Part shown: positions 1 through 9,050 of the stretch, in pieces
Layout: every line of letters starts with the position of its first letter
Numbering within the stretch: position 1 is the first letter of the stretch
Assembly: GCF_030272895.1 (NCBI RefSeq)
Contig: NZ_JALRNF010000002.1
Coordinates: 62,001-126,000, forward strand
Direction of reading: 5' to 3'
Length of the DNA stretch: 64,000 nucleotides
From: Pseudomonas sp. BGr12
GTDB taxonomy: Bacteria > Pseudomonadota > Gammaproteobacteria > Pseudomonadales > Pseudomonadaceae
The notes under the pieces: generated by a model
Seen by the model: the letters and a program-made list of their open reading frames with translations, nothing else
Database searches by the model: none
Told to the model about the DNA's origin: nothing
Translations under genes and position numbers: made by a program

Positions 1-1
1 G

Positions 2-694
2 CGGGACATCATCGGCATCCTCAACGAGGCGGAGTCCGAAGCCCGTTCCCTGGCCGGCGGGGTCAGCGCCTTCGTGCGCATGGGGGTGACGTCCTACGGC
101 CCGTTTCGCTGGATTCCGAAGTTCATCAAGCACTACTCGGCGCTGCGCCCGGATATCGAGATCACCCTGGTCAGCGTGCCCCGTGCCGATGTGTATGCCG
201 GCCTGATGCAGGGCAAGCTGGATGTGTCGATCATCGACGACGGCATGGTGCCCAGCGGGGTCGCCCGCCTGCCGCTGTTTCGCGACGACCTGATCGCGAT
301 CATGGCCACCGACCACCCCTTGGCCGGACGCACGAATATCTATGCCGAAGACTTCAAGACCTACAACCTGGTGACCTACTCGACCGAGCGCGCCAAGGGC
401 TGGGAATACGACCGCTTCTTCGCCCCGGCGAGCATCCTGCCGCGGCGCATGATCACCGTGGAATTGATCGAAGCCATCGTCGAACTGGTGCGCTCGGGCC
501 AGGGCATCAGCATCCTGCAGCGCGACCTGGTGGCACCGAGCCTCGAGCGTGGCGAGCTGGCCTGGGCGGCGTTGAACGACGGCCTGGACATCGCCTGGAA
601 CGCCATCATTCGCCCTTCCGAACCGCACAACAGTGAAGTGCATCAGATGGTCGCGGCGCTGACCGATTGGGTCAAACAGACGCAAGGGCAGTGA
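2..694 (+). CDS. LysR-family regulator, C-terminal part (5' truncated by window)
   Basis: The reading frame is open from base 2 and ends at a TGA at 692-694; the DNA-binding N-terminus lies outside the window. What is visible (about 230 residues) reads as a LysR substrate-binding domain: the stretch around LDVSIIDDGMVPSG followed by a second lobe with a GQGISILQ segment is the usual periplasmic-binding-like fold of these regulators. The protein would bind an unknown small effector and control a target that is probably upstream of the window. It converges on the small membrane-protein gene at 704, so it need not regulate the efflux operon. Family call is solid; ligand and target are unknown. 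Confidence 0.85.
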   Translation, partial: RDIIGILNEAESEARSLAGGVSAFVRMGVTSYGPFRWIPKFIKHYSALRPDIEITLVSVPRADVYAGLMQGKLDVSIIDDGMVPSGVARLPLFRDDLIAIMATDHPLAGRTNIYAEDFKTYNLVTYSTERAKGWEYDRFFAPASILPRRMITVELIEAIVELVRSGQGISILQRDLVAPSLERGELAWAALNDGLDIAWNAIIRPSEPHNSEVHQMVAALTDWVKQTQGQ

Positions 695-703
695 CGCTGG
701 GTG

Positions 704-994
704 TCACTGCACCGGTGGTTTGCGGCGCGGCCTGGCCTTTCGGGGCCCGGCAGGCGTCATCAGCTGTACGGTGAGGATGAAACGTGCCGGAACCAGCGAC
801 ATCAACCCCAGCATGCTCAGCACGGCAATCAGCAGGACGCCCCGCACCTCCTGGTGAATATCGGTCAGTAGCGCCAGGCCCACGGCCAGCAGGAACAGCG
901 CAATGCCCAGCCATTGCAGCATCGCGGCCCAGCGGAACAGCGACGAGTTGCGGATCTGTTGCAGGTGCCGGGTCGATTCTGTCGGTTCGTTCAT
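704..994 (-). CDS. small inner-membrane protein, last gene of efflux operon
   Basis: A 96-residue protein with two hydrophobic segments (roughly residues 22-43 and 49-73) and a basic, proline-rich C-terminus. The ATG at 994 is preceded in frame by a GTG (997); either could start. It begins directly after the stop of the DHA2 transporter gene (999-1001), so it is very probably co-transcribed and may be an accessory or stabilising subunit, but this is inference from position. I do not recognise the family. It converges on the truncated LysR gene. Confidence 0.65.
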   Translation of the reverse strand: MNEPTESTRHLQQIRNSSLFRWAAMLQWLGIALFLLAVGLALLTDIHQEVRGVLLIAVLSMLGLMSLVPARFILTVQLMTPAGPRKARPRRKPPVQ

Positions 995-998
995 CACG

Positions 999-2600
999 TT
1001 ACTCGCTAGTCATGGGGTGTTGGGTCCGCGCCTTGCCACGGCGGGCAAAGCCGATCTTGATCGCCACCAGCATCGGCGCCGCTACCACGAACAGCAGGGT
1101 CACGGCCAGGAAGGCGCTCTCGAAGGCGATCACCGAGGCCTGGCCGGTCAGCGCGCGGCCCAGCAGGCTGGTCGCGGCACGGCCGGCGGCTACGGCGTCC
1201 ATGCCTTTGCCGGCCAGCACCGTGGAGAGGGTCGACAGCCGTTCGATGACGGCGCCAGTGCCCGGGGTGAGGTGGCTACCGAGGATCACGGCGCTGGCAG
1301 CCAGCTTGTGCTCGATCAGGGTCTGCAGGGCGGCCACCCCCATCAGGCCACCCAGCTGGCGACCGGTGTTGAACAGGCCGATGCCGCTGGCGAGGTTGCG
1401 CGGCTTCAAGTCGCTGAAGGCGATCAGGGTGATCGACAGGAACAGAAAGCCAAGGCCGAACCCACGCAGCAGCACCGCCGCCATCATGTCGCTTGCACCA
1501 CTCTCGTGGGTGGAGGCGGACAACATCCACATCGCCAGCATGATCATCAGGATACCGAACGGCACGGTGGCGAAGGGTGCCACGCGGCGGGCCTGCATCA
1601 GCCAGGCGGCGATCAGCAGCGCGACGATAAAACAACCGCCGCTGGGCAACAGCAGCAACCCGGCATCGGTGGGCCTGAAGCCGAGCACCGACAAGGCGAA
1701 CGCCGGTATCAGATAGGCACTGCCGAACAGCGCGGCGCCGGCGACGAAGCTGACGATCAAGGCAAAGGCAAAGTCGCTCGACTGGAACAGGCTGAAGTCC
1801 AGCAGGCCTACGCCCTTGGCCAGTAGCTGCTGGCCGATGAAGGCGAGCAGGGCGGCGCTGCCGATCAGGGTCAGCCAGAGGATGCGCGGCGCCTCGAACC
1901 AGTCCCAGCGGCTGCCCTGGCTCAACACGTAGGTGAAGCACAGCAGGGTGACGGCCATCAGTACGAAGCCGATCAGGTCGAACGGACGCCGGACGTTGCC
2001 GGTGGACCGCGGTGCCTCGGCGACCAGCAGCAGGCCACTGGCGGCGAGGGCCAGTGGCACAACGCAGAAGAAGATCCAGACCCAGGAGCGGCTGTCGATC
2101 AGCCAGCCCTGCAGGGCCGGGGCGAGGGTGGCCGAGGCGACCACGGCGCCCATGGCGAACAGCGCTTGCAGCAAGGGTTGCCGGGCCTGGGCGAAGGCGC
2201 CGAAGATCATCGCCTGGCCGCCGACCAGCAAGGTGCCACCGGCAAAGCCCTGCACGATGCGCAGCACCACCAGCAGGTCGAGGCGGGTGCTGAAGACGGC
2301 CACGGCGCAGGCCAGGCCCATGGCCAGGGTGGCGCCGACCACCACGCTGCGCGGCGGGAAGCGGGCGAGCAGCCAGGACGCGGTCATGAAGCCGATCAGC
2401 TTGAAGGCGGTGTAGCCCACATCCAGCCAGGCGAACTCGTCGGGGGTGGCGTAGGTGTCGCCGAGGATGTCGCTGCGACCGAGCGCCAGGACGGTACTGG
2501 CGATGGCTTCGGTCAGGGTGGCCAGGACGATGCCGGTCATCAGCAGCACGCCGCTGCGGGTCGACAGTTGGCTGCGCCTGGCACTGGCGGCGGTGTTCAT
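999..2600 (-). CDS. DHA2-type MFS drug/proton antiporter (EmrB-like)
   Basis: A 533-residue, very hydrophobic protein of the length expected for 14-TM DHA2 (EmrB/QacA-type) transporters. The segment RIVQGFAGGTLLVGGQAM near residues 113-130 matches the R-x-x-Q-G-x-G-G motif of the family. It starts with ATG overlapping the stop of the upstream HlyD-type gene (ATGA overlap at 2597-2600), the classic emrA-emrB arrangement. It would pump organic substrates across the inner membrane, using the adaptor encoded upstream and an outer-membrane channel encoded elsewhere, since none is present here. Substrate cannot be told from sequence; it could equally handle a toxic metabolite related to the adjacent cupin and NAD-binding enzymes. 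Confidence 0.88.
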   Translation of the reverse strand: MNTAASARRSQLSTRSGVLLMTGIVLATLTEAIASTVLALGRSDILGDTYATPDEFAWLDVGYTAFKLIGFMTASWLLARFPPRSVVVGATLAMGLACAVAVFSTRLDLLVVLRIVQGFAGGTLLVGGQAMIFGAFAQARQPLLQALFAMGAVVASATLAPALQGWLIDSRSWVWIFFCVVPLALAASGLLLVAEAPRSTGNVRRPFDLIGFVLMAVTLLCFTYVLSQGSRWDWFEAPRILWLTLIGSAALLAFIGQQLLAKGVGLLDFSLFQSSDFAFALIVSFVAGAALFGSAYLIPAFALSVLGFRPTDAGLLLLPSGGCFIVALLIAAWLMQARRVAPFATVPFGILMIMLAMWMLSASTHESGASDMMAAVLLRGFGLGFLFLSITLIAFSDLKPRNLASGIGLFNTGRQLGGLMGVAALQTLIEHKLAASAVILGSHLTPGTGAVIERLSTLSTVLAGKGMDAVAAGRAATSLLGRALTGQASVIAFESAFLAVTLLFVVAAPMLVAIKIGFARRGKARTQHPMTSE

Positions 2601-3694
2601 GATCCACCTCCCAGCGCCACTTCGACGCGGGCCGACAGACCGGGCACGATGCGCCCAGGCAGCGGGTTATGGGCCAGGCGGATCTTCACCGGTACCCGCT
2701 GCACCACCCGCACGAAATTGCCGGTGGCGTTGTCGCTGGGCAGCAGGCTGAAGGCCGAACCGCTGCCGGGGGCAAAGCTGTCGACCACGCCTTCGAGGGT
2801 ATTGTCGGGATAGCCGTCGACCTGCACGCTCACGGCCTGGCCGGGGCGGATATGTTCGAGCTGGGTTTCCTTGAAGTTGGCCACCACCCACACGTCGTTG
2901 ACCGGCACGATATCGAGCAGGGCCGCGCCCGGGGTGACGAAGCGGCCGACGCGGACCTGACGGTTGCCGACCACGCCGTCCACCGGTGCGCGTACCACGG
3001 TGCTGTCCAGGCTGATCTGCGCCAGGTCGCGGGCGGCCTGGGCCTGGGCCACGGCGGCCACGGCGGCTTCGCGCTGGGCCAGCAGCACGGCGATGCGCTG
3101 TTGCTGGGCCTCCACCGTTGCCGAGGCGGCCGACACCGTGGCCGCGGCTTTGGAGCGGGCGGCGCCGGTTTCATCGACCAGGGCCTGGCTCACGGCATGG
3201 CTGACGATCAGCTTTTGGCTGCGGTCGTGGGTCTTGGCGGCAAGATTCATTTCGGCCCCGGCCGAACGGCGTTGGGCCTCGGCCTGGCGGATCAGGGCAT
3301 GCTGCAGACGGGTTTCGGCATCGACGTTGCTCAGGCGCGCCTCGGCCGCCTTGATATTGGCCTGGGCCTGGGCCAGGTGGGCACGGTAGTCTTCATCGTC
3401 GATGCGAAACAGCACATCGCCGGCGCGCACGCTCTGGTTGTCCTCGATCTCCACCGCGGTGACATAGCCGGCCACCTTGGCGGCCAGCGAGGTCACGTCG
3501 CCCCGTACATAGGCGTTGTCGGTCGAGGTGCTGGCAGCGTTGAAGGCCACGGCCCAGCCGCCCGCCAGCAGCGCCAGGGCGCTGGCGCACAGCAGCACGC
3601 CGAGCAGTTTCTTGCTGTTGCGCGACGGCTGCTCGGCACCGCTCCCGGCATCTGTATCGCTGGCTTGGGTGGCAGTGTCCTCGAGCGCGTTCAT
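2597..3694 (-). CDS. HlyD/EmrA-family membrane fusion protein
   Basis: 365 residues: a cytoplasmic N-terminus, one membrane anchor at about residues 28-52, a biotinyl-lipoyl-like region (AAKVAGYVTAVEIEDNQSVR, about residues 70-90), a long alanine/glutamine-rich helical hairpin (about 105-220), and a second half-lipoyl plus beta-barrel part (TVVRAPVDGVVGNRQVRVG). This is the standard architecture of EmrA-type periplasmic adaptors that link a DHA2 pump to a TolC-like channel. Its stop overlaps the start of the DHA2 gene by 4 bp, implying translational coupling and a joint complex. Confidence 0.9.
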   Translation of the reverse strand: MNALEDTATQASDTDAGSGAEQPSRNSKKLLGVLLCASALALLAGGWAVAFNAASTSTDNAYVRGDVTSLAAKVAGYVTAVEIEDNQSVRAGDVLFRIDDEDYRAHLAQAQANIKAAEARLSNVDAETRLQHALIRQAEAQRRSAGAEMNLAAKTHDRSQKLIVSHAVSQALVDETGAARSKAAATVSAASATVEAQQQRIAVLLAQREAAVAAVAQAQAARDLAQISLDSTVVRAPVDGVVGNRQVRVGRFVTPGAALLDIVPVNDVWVVANFKETQLEHIRPGQAVSVQVDGYPDNTLEGVVDSFAPGSGSAFSLLPSDNATGNFVRVVQRVPVKIRLAHNPLPGRIVPGLSARVEVALGGGS

Positions 3695-3762
3695 GGCGAT
3701 TGTCCTGTGCAGGGCCGATGACCCCCGCCGGATGGCGAGGGACGATCAGCAGGTTGATCGGG

Positions 3763-4176
3763 TTATTGCTTTGCCGGGGTCACCAGCTCCTTCTCGCTGC
3801 TGTCGAGCACGAACACCGCCAGCAGCTTCGCAGGTTGCGTGTCACTGGCATTGGCGCTGACGGCGTGGAAGGAGCCGGGCTCCTCGACGAAGTTTTCCCC
3901 GGCCTTGTAGACCTTCTCCGGCTGGCCTTCGATGCGGATGCGCACCGCGCCTTCGAGCACCGTGGCGTAGATGAAGGCGGTCTTCGGATGGGTGTGGGCC
4001 GGCGAGGCGGCGCCTGGGGCGTATTCGACCAGCACGCCGCGCATGCTTTTGCCGGGCACGTTGGGCAGGACGCGGTCGAACACCAGGCTGACCTTGCCGG
4101 GCACCGGGTCGGCGGCCGAGGCGCTGGTGATCGACAGCACGGCGATGGCCGCGGCCATCAGCAATCGAGTGAACAT
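3763..4176 (-). CDS. secreted cupin-domain protein
   Basis: 137 residues with a cleavable signal peptide (hydrophobic residues 3-18, likely cut after SASA-A near residue 21) followed by a single cupin barrel. The first cupin motif is visible around H61-x-H63 and the conserved glycine-rich turn near EGAVRIR, with the second-motif histidine at H104, so a metal site is plausible. Periplasmic cupins of this type have no agreed function. It sits 68 bp upstream of the adaptor gene and about 33 bp downstream of the NAD-binding gene on the same strand, so it is likely in one operon with them. Confidence 0.8.
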   Translation of the reverse strand: MFTRLLMAAAIAVLSITSASAADPVPGKVSLVFDRVLPNVPGKSMRGVLVEYAPGAASPAHTHPKTAFIYATVLEGAVRIRIEGQPEKVYKAGENFVEEPGSFHAVSANASDTQPAKLLAVFVLDSSEKELVTPAKQ

Positions 4177-4209
4177 GACAGTACTCCTTGGTGGGCAGTG
4201 GGATGGGGT

Positions 4210-4959
4210 TTAGCGTGCCGTGCGGGCCAGCCAGTCTTCGAAGTGGATCGCGCCCAGGCGCGGGTTGTGGCTGGGGGTCAGGGACTGGTCGTCGAGCACG
4301 TCGCCGAAGTAGCGCGCATGCACGTCGGGCACCACCGTGCGGGTGTCGCCGGTGGCGCGGAAAAAGCGCCGTACCAGCTCGTCCAGCGGCATGGCCTCGG
4401 GACCGGCGATTTCCAGGGTGCCGTTGAGCGGTGCGGCCAGCACCGCATCGGTGAGCGCTGCGGCGACATCGTCGGAGGCCATGGGTTGGATCAGCGCCGG
4501 TGACAGGTGTACTTCGTCGCCGACCACGGACGACTGGGCAATGCCGCCGACAAACTCGAAGAACTGCGTGGCGCGCACCAGGGTGAAGGGCCGGCCCGAG
4601 GCCTTGATCAGGTTTTCCTGGGCGACCTTGGCGCGGAAGTAGCCGTTGTCGGGCAGGCGTTCGCAGCCGACGATCGACAGGGCAATGTGATGACCGACAC
4701 CGGCGGCGGCTTCGGCGGCCAGCAGGTTGCGGGTGGAGGTTTCAAAAAAGTCGAGCACGGCCTGGTCTTCCCAGGACGGCGCGTTGGCCACGTCGACCAC
4801 CACATCGGCGCCATCCATCGCGGCGGCCAAGCCTTCGCGGGTGATGCTGTTGACGCCGGTGTTGGGCGAGGCGGCGAGCGCATCATGGCCGCGCTCGGTG
4901 AGGTTTTTGACCAGTTTCGAACCAATGAGGCCGGTGCCTCCGATGACGACGATCTTCAT
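4210..4959 (-). CDS. NAD(P)-binding atypical SDR (NmrA/YbjT-like)
   Basis: 249 residues beginning with a Rossmann motif GGTGLIGSKL at residues 7-16, followed by a VVVDVANAPS segment and a SIVGCERLPDNGYFRAKVAQ stretch where a Y-x-x-x-K pair (Y-FRA-K) is present. This is typical of the atypical short-chain dehydrogenase group often called NmrA-like or NAD(P)H-binding proteins, acting as oxidoreductases or redox sensors. It is the first gene of the minus-strand run that includes the cupin and the efflux pump, and it faces the winged-helix regulator starting at about 5144 across a 184-bp divergent promoter region. Substrate unknown. Confidence 0.82.
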   Translation of the reverse strand: MKIVVIGGTGLIGSKLVKNLTERGHDALAASPNTGVNSITREGLAAAMDGADVVVDVANAPSWEDQAVLDFFETSTRNLLAAEAAAGVGHHIALSIVGCERLPDNGYFRAKVAQENLIKASGRPFTLVRATQFFEFVGGIAQSSVVGDEVHLSPALIQPMASDDVAAALTDAVLAAPLNGTLEIAGPEAMPLDELVRRFFRATGDTRTVVPDVHARYFGDVLDDQSLTPSHNPRLGAIHFEDWLARTAR

Positions 4960-5143
4960 GGCATCTCTCCGCTATGGGACGGCAAGGCGTGCCGTCGGGG
5001 TAGCTTCAGAGTGCCTTTGTGCGGGCGCGAAGTCCTTGCAGCGGCCTTGGGTTTACCTTCACGCACGCCTGCTTTTTCGTCCAAAGCTGCCGTATCATCA
5101 ACAGTTCGGAATAATTGCCAGTCGCATCCAGGGGACACTGCCG

Positions 5144-6718
5144 TTGCCATACGCCTTTGAAGACTACCTGCTCGACCAGGAACGCCGGGAATTGACCTGG
5201 CGCGGCCAGGTCGTGGCCATCGGGCCGCAGGTGTTCGACCTGTTGCTGCTACTGGTCGAGCAGCGTGAGCGGGTGGTCAGCAAGGACGAACTGCTCGATG
5301 CGGTGTGGAGCGGCCGGATCGTTTCCGAGTCGACCGTCACCAGCCACATCAACGCCGTGCGCAAGGCCGTGGGTGACACCGGCGAGGAACAGCGCCTGGT
5401 GCGCACGGTGGCGCGCAAGGGTTACCGTTTTGTCGGCCAGATCAGCGACAGCGAACCGGCCGGGGCCGCCGCAGCGCAGGTCGTCGAGCCCAAGCCGGCA
5501 GCCGCTGCGCTGGTGCTGCCCGACAAGCCGTCGATCACCGTCCTGCCATTCCAGAATCTCAGCGGCGATGCCGGGCAGGAGTACTTCGCCGACGGCATCG
5601 TCGAAGACATCATCACCGCCTTGTCGCGCATCCGCTGGCTGTTCGTCATCGCCCGCAACTCCAGCTTCACCTACAAGGGCAGGGCGGTGGACGTGCAAGG
5701 CGTGGGCCAGGAGCTGGGCGTGCGCTACGTGCTCGAAGGCAGCGTGCGCAAGAGCGGCAACAAGGTGCGCATCACCGGCCAGCTGATCGACGCCAGCCGC
5801 GGCACGCACCTCTGGGCGGAGCGCTTCGAAGGCGAGCTCGACGACATCTTCGACCTGCAGGACCGCATCGCCGAAAGCGTGGTCGGTGCCATCGCCCCGC
5901 AGCTGGAGCGGGCCGAGATCGAGCGGGCCAAGCGCAAACCCACCGACAGCCTGGACGCCTACGACTACTACCTGCGCGGCACGGCAAAACTGCACCAGGG
6001 CACCTTTGCTGCCATCGACGAGGCGCTGGCACTGTTCTACAAGGCCATCGAACTCGACCCCGAGTATGCCTCGGCCTACGGCATGGCTGCCTGGTGCTAC
6101 TTCTGGCGCAAGATCAACGGCTGGATGCGCGACCGTCCCGTGGAGACCGCCGAAGGCGCGCGCCTGGCGCGGCTGGCGGTGGAACTGGGCCGCGACGATG
6201 CCGTGGCGCTGACCCGTGGCGGGCATGCCCTGGCTCACCTGGTAGGCGATGTCGATAGCGGCATCGCCTTGCTCGACCGTGCCCGCCTGCTCAACCCCAA
6301 CCTGGCTCCGGCCTGGTTCCTGGGCGGCATCCTGCGCGCCCTGCGTGGCGAAACCGAGGCGGCCATCGACAACCTCAGCCATGCCGTACGCCTGAGCCCG
6401 CTGGACCCGGAAATGTTCCGCATGCAGGTGGGCATGGCCCTGTCGAACTTCTTCGCCGGACGCTTCGACACCGCCGCCGCCTGGGCGGAAAAAGCCCTGG
6501 GCAACCTGCCCAGCCTGATGCCGGCAACCGCCGTACTGGCTGCCAGTTATGCCCTGGGCGGGCAGCTGGACAAGGCGCAACAGACCCTGCAGCGCTTGCG
6601 GACCATGGACCCCGGCTTGTGCATCGCCAACCTCAAGCAGTGGCTGCCGATCCAGCGGGCCGAGGACCTGGCGCGCTTCGCCGAAGGCCTGCGCCAGGCG
6701 GGTTTACCCGAGTCGTGA
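5144..6718 (+). CDS. winged-helix DNA-binding regulator with TolB-like and TPR domains
   Basis: About 524 residues from a TTG start at 5144, chosen because AGGGG lies 9 bp upstream and the protein homology begins with the first beta strand of the winged helix; a longer open frame upstream (to 4727) runs back over the divergent gene and is not credible. Residues 1-105 form an OmpR/CadC-type winged helix (VVSKDELLDAVW, STVTSHINAVRKAVGD, VRTVARKGYRF). Residues about 125-260 resemble the adenylate-cyclase-associated/TolB-like domain (ITVLPFQNLSGD, YFADGIVEDI), and about 270-520 are TPR helices. There is no transmembrane segment, so signal input is presumably cytoplasmic. It is divergent from the efflux operon and is its most likely regulator. 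Confidence 0.85.
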   Translation: MPYAFEDYLLDQERRELTWRGQVVAIGPQVFDLLLLLVEQRERVVSKDELLDAVWSGRIVSESTVTSHINAVRKAVGDTGEEQRLVRTVARKGYRFVGQISDSEPAGAAAAQVVEPKPAAAALVLPDKPSITVLPFQNLSGDAGQEYFADGIVEDIITALSRIRWLFVIARNSSFTYKGRAVDVQGVGQELGVRYVLEGSVRKSGNKVRITGQLIDASRGTHLWAERFEGELDDIFDLQDRIAESVVGAIAPQLERAEIERAKRKPTDSLDAYDYYLRGTAKLHQGTFAAIDEALALFYKAIELDPEYASAYGMAAWCYFWRKINGWMRDRPVETAEGARLARLAVELGRDDAVALTRGGHALAHLVGDVDSGIALLDRARLLNPNLAPAWFLGGILRALRGETEAAIDNLSHAVRLSPLDPEMFRMQVGMALSNFFAGRFDTAAAWAEKALGNLPSLMPATAVLAASYALGGQLDKAQQTLQRLRTMDPGLCIANLKQWLPIQRAEDLARFAEGLRQAGLPES

Positions 6719-6744
6719 CGGGCCGGCAGGTGGCCTTTGCCTGT

Positions 6745-7113
6745 TCACCGGCCAGAAGTGGATTTGCCATACTCGGGGTCCATGTAGAAGGGTATCTTGG
6801 CGTTTTGTTGTTCCTGCTCAAGAAAGGCGCAGGTTCGAAAGTCCTTGTGATCGACTTTGTCGTTAGCGTCGAAGCTGACGAAGTAAGGCTGGCGCTCGCC
6901 TTTGTCGGTGAACAGATAGTCGTTGCACGTGCCCGGGTATTCCTTGCGTGTCGTGGTCATGACGGGTGGTCCGGCGATTGCGAGCACCTGACCCTTGCTC
7001 ATGCCGATTTCGACTTTCGCCACCAGCGGCTCGTCGCGATAGGTCGAGGGATTGCCGATACAACCTGTGATCGTCGTCAGTGCCACGAACAGTACAGAAC
7101 ACAGCTTTGTCAT
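6745..7113 (-). CDS. osmE: OsmE-type outer-membrane lipoprotein (SmpA/OmlA domain)
   Basis: 122 residues. The start at 7113 gives a proper lipoprotein signal: hydrophobic core then TITGC with the lipidated Cys at residue 18; the frame is open further upstream but without a sensible N-terminus. The mature part carries VKIEIGMSKGQV-like and GTCNDY segments with two further cysteines (GTC and RTC), which match OsmE, the osmotically induced lipoprotein with a SmpA/OmlA fold, as I recall it. Role in the envelope under osmotic stress is by family. It stands alone and converges on the TPR regulator gene. Confidence 0.82.
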   Translation of the reverse strand: MTKLCSVLFVALTTITGCIGNPSTYRDEPLVAKVEIGMSKGQVLAIAGPPVMTTTRKEYPGTCNDYLFTDKGERQPYFVSFDANDKVDHKDFRTCAFLEQEQQNAKIPFYMDPEYGKSTSGR

Positions 7114-7201
7114 GGCCGCTCTCCGGGTGTGGACATGAACAGGAGAGCTCCAGTCTTGCACGAACGGGGATGATGGACGGCTGCGACGACGAGTGGAGTC
7201 T

Positions 7202-7302
7202 GTGGGAGCGGCGGTGCGACGACTCGACTTGCCCCGCGATCTCGATCTGACAGGCAAATCGCAATCGCGGGGCAAATCGGGTCGCCGCACCGCCGCTCCC
7301 AC
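7202..7302. repeat. REP-type inverted repeat with nested hairpin
   Basis: GTGGGAGCGGCGGTGCGAC (7202-7220) is answered by its near-complement ending at 7302, and inside it TTGCCCCGCGAT pairs with ATCGCGGGGCAA. The result is a long cruciform-capable element between the osmE start and the BCCT stop. It belongs to the same sequence family as the other Pseudomonas REP units in the window and may also act as a terminator for the BCCT gene. Confidence 0.85.
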
Positions 7303-7313
7303 AGGTTAGATCT

Positions 7314-8948
7314 TCAGACGACCACTTCATCCTTCCACGTTGGCGCTGGCAGGGCCTGTTCCTCGTAATGCCGCGACTCGGCCTCGATCTCCTGCGCACT
7401 GCGGTGACGGTAATCACGGTACAGCCAGCGGACAAACCCGACGGCCATCACCACCAACAGGAAGAAGAACGGAATCGAGGTGAGGATGACCGAGGTCTTC
7501 ACTGTCTTCAGCGACAGGTGGTTGGCGATCATGGTCAGCGGCACCAGGGCCAGCATCACGCACCAGAACAGGCGCAGGAACGGTGAAGGATCGCGGCCTT
7601 CCGGCAGGTTGCGGGTGGTGGCGGCCGCCACGGTGTAGGCCGAGGCATCGACGTGGGAGGCCAGGAAAATGACCATCACGAACAGGTAGAACGCAGTGGC
7701 CAGCGCCGACATCGGGAAGCCGTTGAGCAGTTGGGTAATCGCCACTTCGCCACCTTGGCTGGCGACCACGGCCGGCACGTCCAGGGTGCCCTTGAGCAGT
7801 TGCTCGATGCCATAGCCGCTCAGGCAGCCGAAGATCGCCCAGCAACTGACGCTGCCGCCGAGCAACAGTGCTGCGGCGACTTCCTTCAAGGTACGGCCAC
7901 GGGACACGCGGGCGACGAAGATCGACACCGCCGGGGTGTAGGAAATCGCCCAGAACCAGTAGAACACCGTCCAGTTGCGGGTGAATTCACCGTCACCGGC
8001 CGGGTCGGTGAACAGGCTCATGTGCAGGAAGTTGGAGAACATCAGGCCCACGCCGTTGACCGTGTTCTTGACGATGAACCCCGTCGGCCCTACCACCAGC
8101 ACCGCCAGGGCGCAGAACAGCGCGCCCCAGCAGACCATGCTGGCCAGGCGCTGCATGCCGCCTTCCAGGCCGATGTAGGAGCTCAGGGAAAAGATACTGG
8201 TGATCAGCAGCACGATGCCTGCCTGCATCATGAAGGTGTTGGGCAGGCCGGTGAGGTTGGACAGGGCGTTGGAGAAGGTCTGGGTGGTCACCACCATGGT
8301 CACCGTCAGCCCACCGAAGGTGCCGATCAGGAAGAGGATATCGATCAGCCGGCCGACCGGGCCGCTGGCCTTCAGGCCCGTCACCGCCTCGATGATGCCG
8401 GCCAGGCTCAGCTTGTCGTGCTTGCGCACGTGGTAGTAGTAGGCCATGGCCATGCCGCCCACCGCGTAGCAGGCCCAGGTGCCGAAGCCCCAGTGGAAGA
8501 AGGCGTAGGCGATGCTCATGTCCAGCGCCTCGGGGCTGCGGGCCGCAATGTTCAGCCCGGGGGCGTTGTAGTAGAAGGCCCACTCCACCAGGCCCCAGTA
8601 GAGGGTCGCCGAACTGAGCCCGGCGCAGATGAACATGAAGATCCACGGCAGCGTCTTGAACTCCGGCTTGCCGCTGCCCAGGCGAATGTTGCCGTACTTG
8701 CTGAAAATGATGAACAGCGAGCCGACGACGAAGGCCAGGAAGATCACCAGCACCGGCGCGGTCAGCAGGTCGGTGGCGCTCTGGAACAACTGGCCGGCCA
8801 CTTGCTCGGAGCGTGCCGGGAAGGCCGCCAGGGCAAAGACGGTGAGGAAGATGGCGACCACGCTGACGATGATCAGCAGGTAGTCCTTGCTGGCCCGGAC
8901 CGGTGGGGCATCCGGCGTGGCCGGGTTCGCTTTTGCGGAAATTTTCAT
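7314..8948 (-). CDS. BCCT-family transporter (betaine/choline/carnitine type)
   Basis: 544 residues with about 12 hydrophobic segments. The family's tryptophan-rich substrate box is at residues 118-131 (WGLVEWAFYYNAPG) and the signature FWAISYTPAVSIFVARVSRG is at about 332-351. The ATG at 8948 was chosen over an upstream in-frame start because translation from there begins with a normal hydrophilic tail. BCCT proteins import quaternary or related amines with Na+ or H+; the specific substrate is not readable. It lies about 100 bp downstream of an M20 deacylase and a RidA fusion on the same strand, suggesting it brings in the compound that these enzymes process. Confidence 0.9.
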   Translation of the reverse strand: MKISAKANPATPDAPPVRASKDYLLIIVSVVAIFLTVFALAAFPARSEQVAGQLFQSATDLLTAPVLVIFLAFVVGSLFIIFSKYGNIRLGSGKPEFKTLPWIFMFICAGLSSATLYWGLVEWAFYYNAPGLNIAARSPEALDMSIAYAFFHWGFGTWACYAVGGMAMAYYYHVRKHDKLSLAGIIEAVTGLKASGPVGRLIDILFLIGTFGGLTVTMVVTTQTFSNALSNLTGLPNTFMMQAGIVLLITSIFSLSSYIGLEGGMQRLASMVCWGALFCALAVLVVGPTGFIVKNTVNGVGLMFSNFLHMSLFTDPAGDGEFTRNWTVFYWFWAISYTPAVSIFVARVSRGRTLKEVAAALLLGGSVSCWAIFGCLSGYGIEQLLKGTLDVPAVVASQGGEVAITQLLNGFPMSALATAFYLFVMVIFLASHVDASAYTVAAATTRNLPEGRDPSPFLRLFWCVMLALVPLTMIANHLSLKTVKTSVILTSIPFFFLLVVMAVGFVRWLYRDYRHRSAQEIEAESRHYEEQALPAPTWKDEVVV

Positions 8949-9050
8949 GGGATACCTGTCTATTTCTGGCTGTATTGATCTTGTTGTCTGCCTTGTTCCA
9001 GGCGCAGGGCAGCCGACTGGAACAGTCATAGAAGTGCAGGAGCCGTGACC

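Noticed and set aside
5249..6580. 443-codon minus-strand open frame over the TPR regulator
   Set aside because: Opposite strand of a gene with clear winged-helix and TPR motifs.
7653..8978. 441-codon plus-strand open frame over the BCCT gene
   Set aside because: Shadow of the BCCT transporter; the true product has both signatures of the family.
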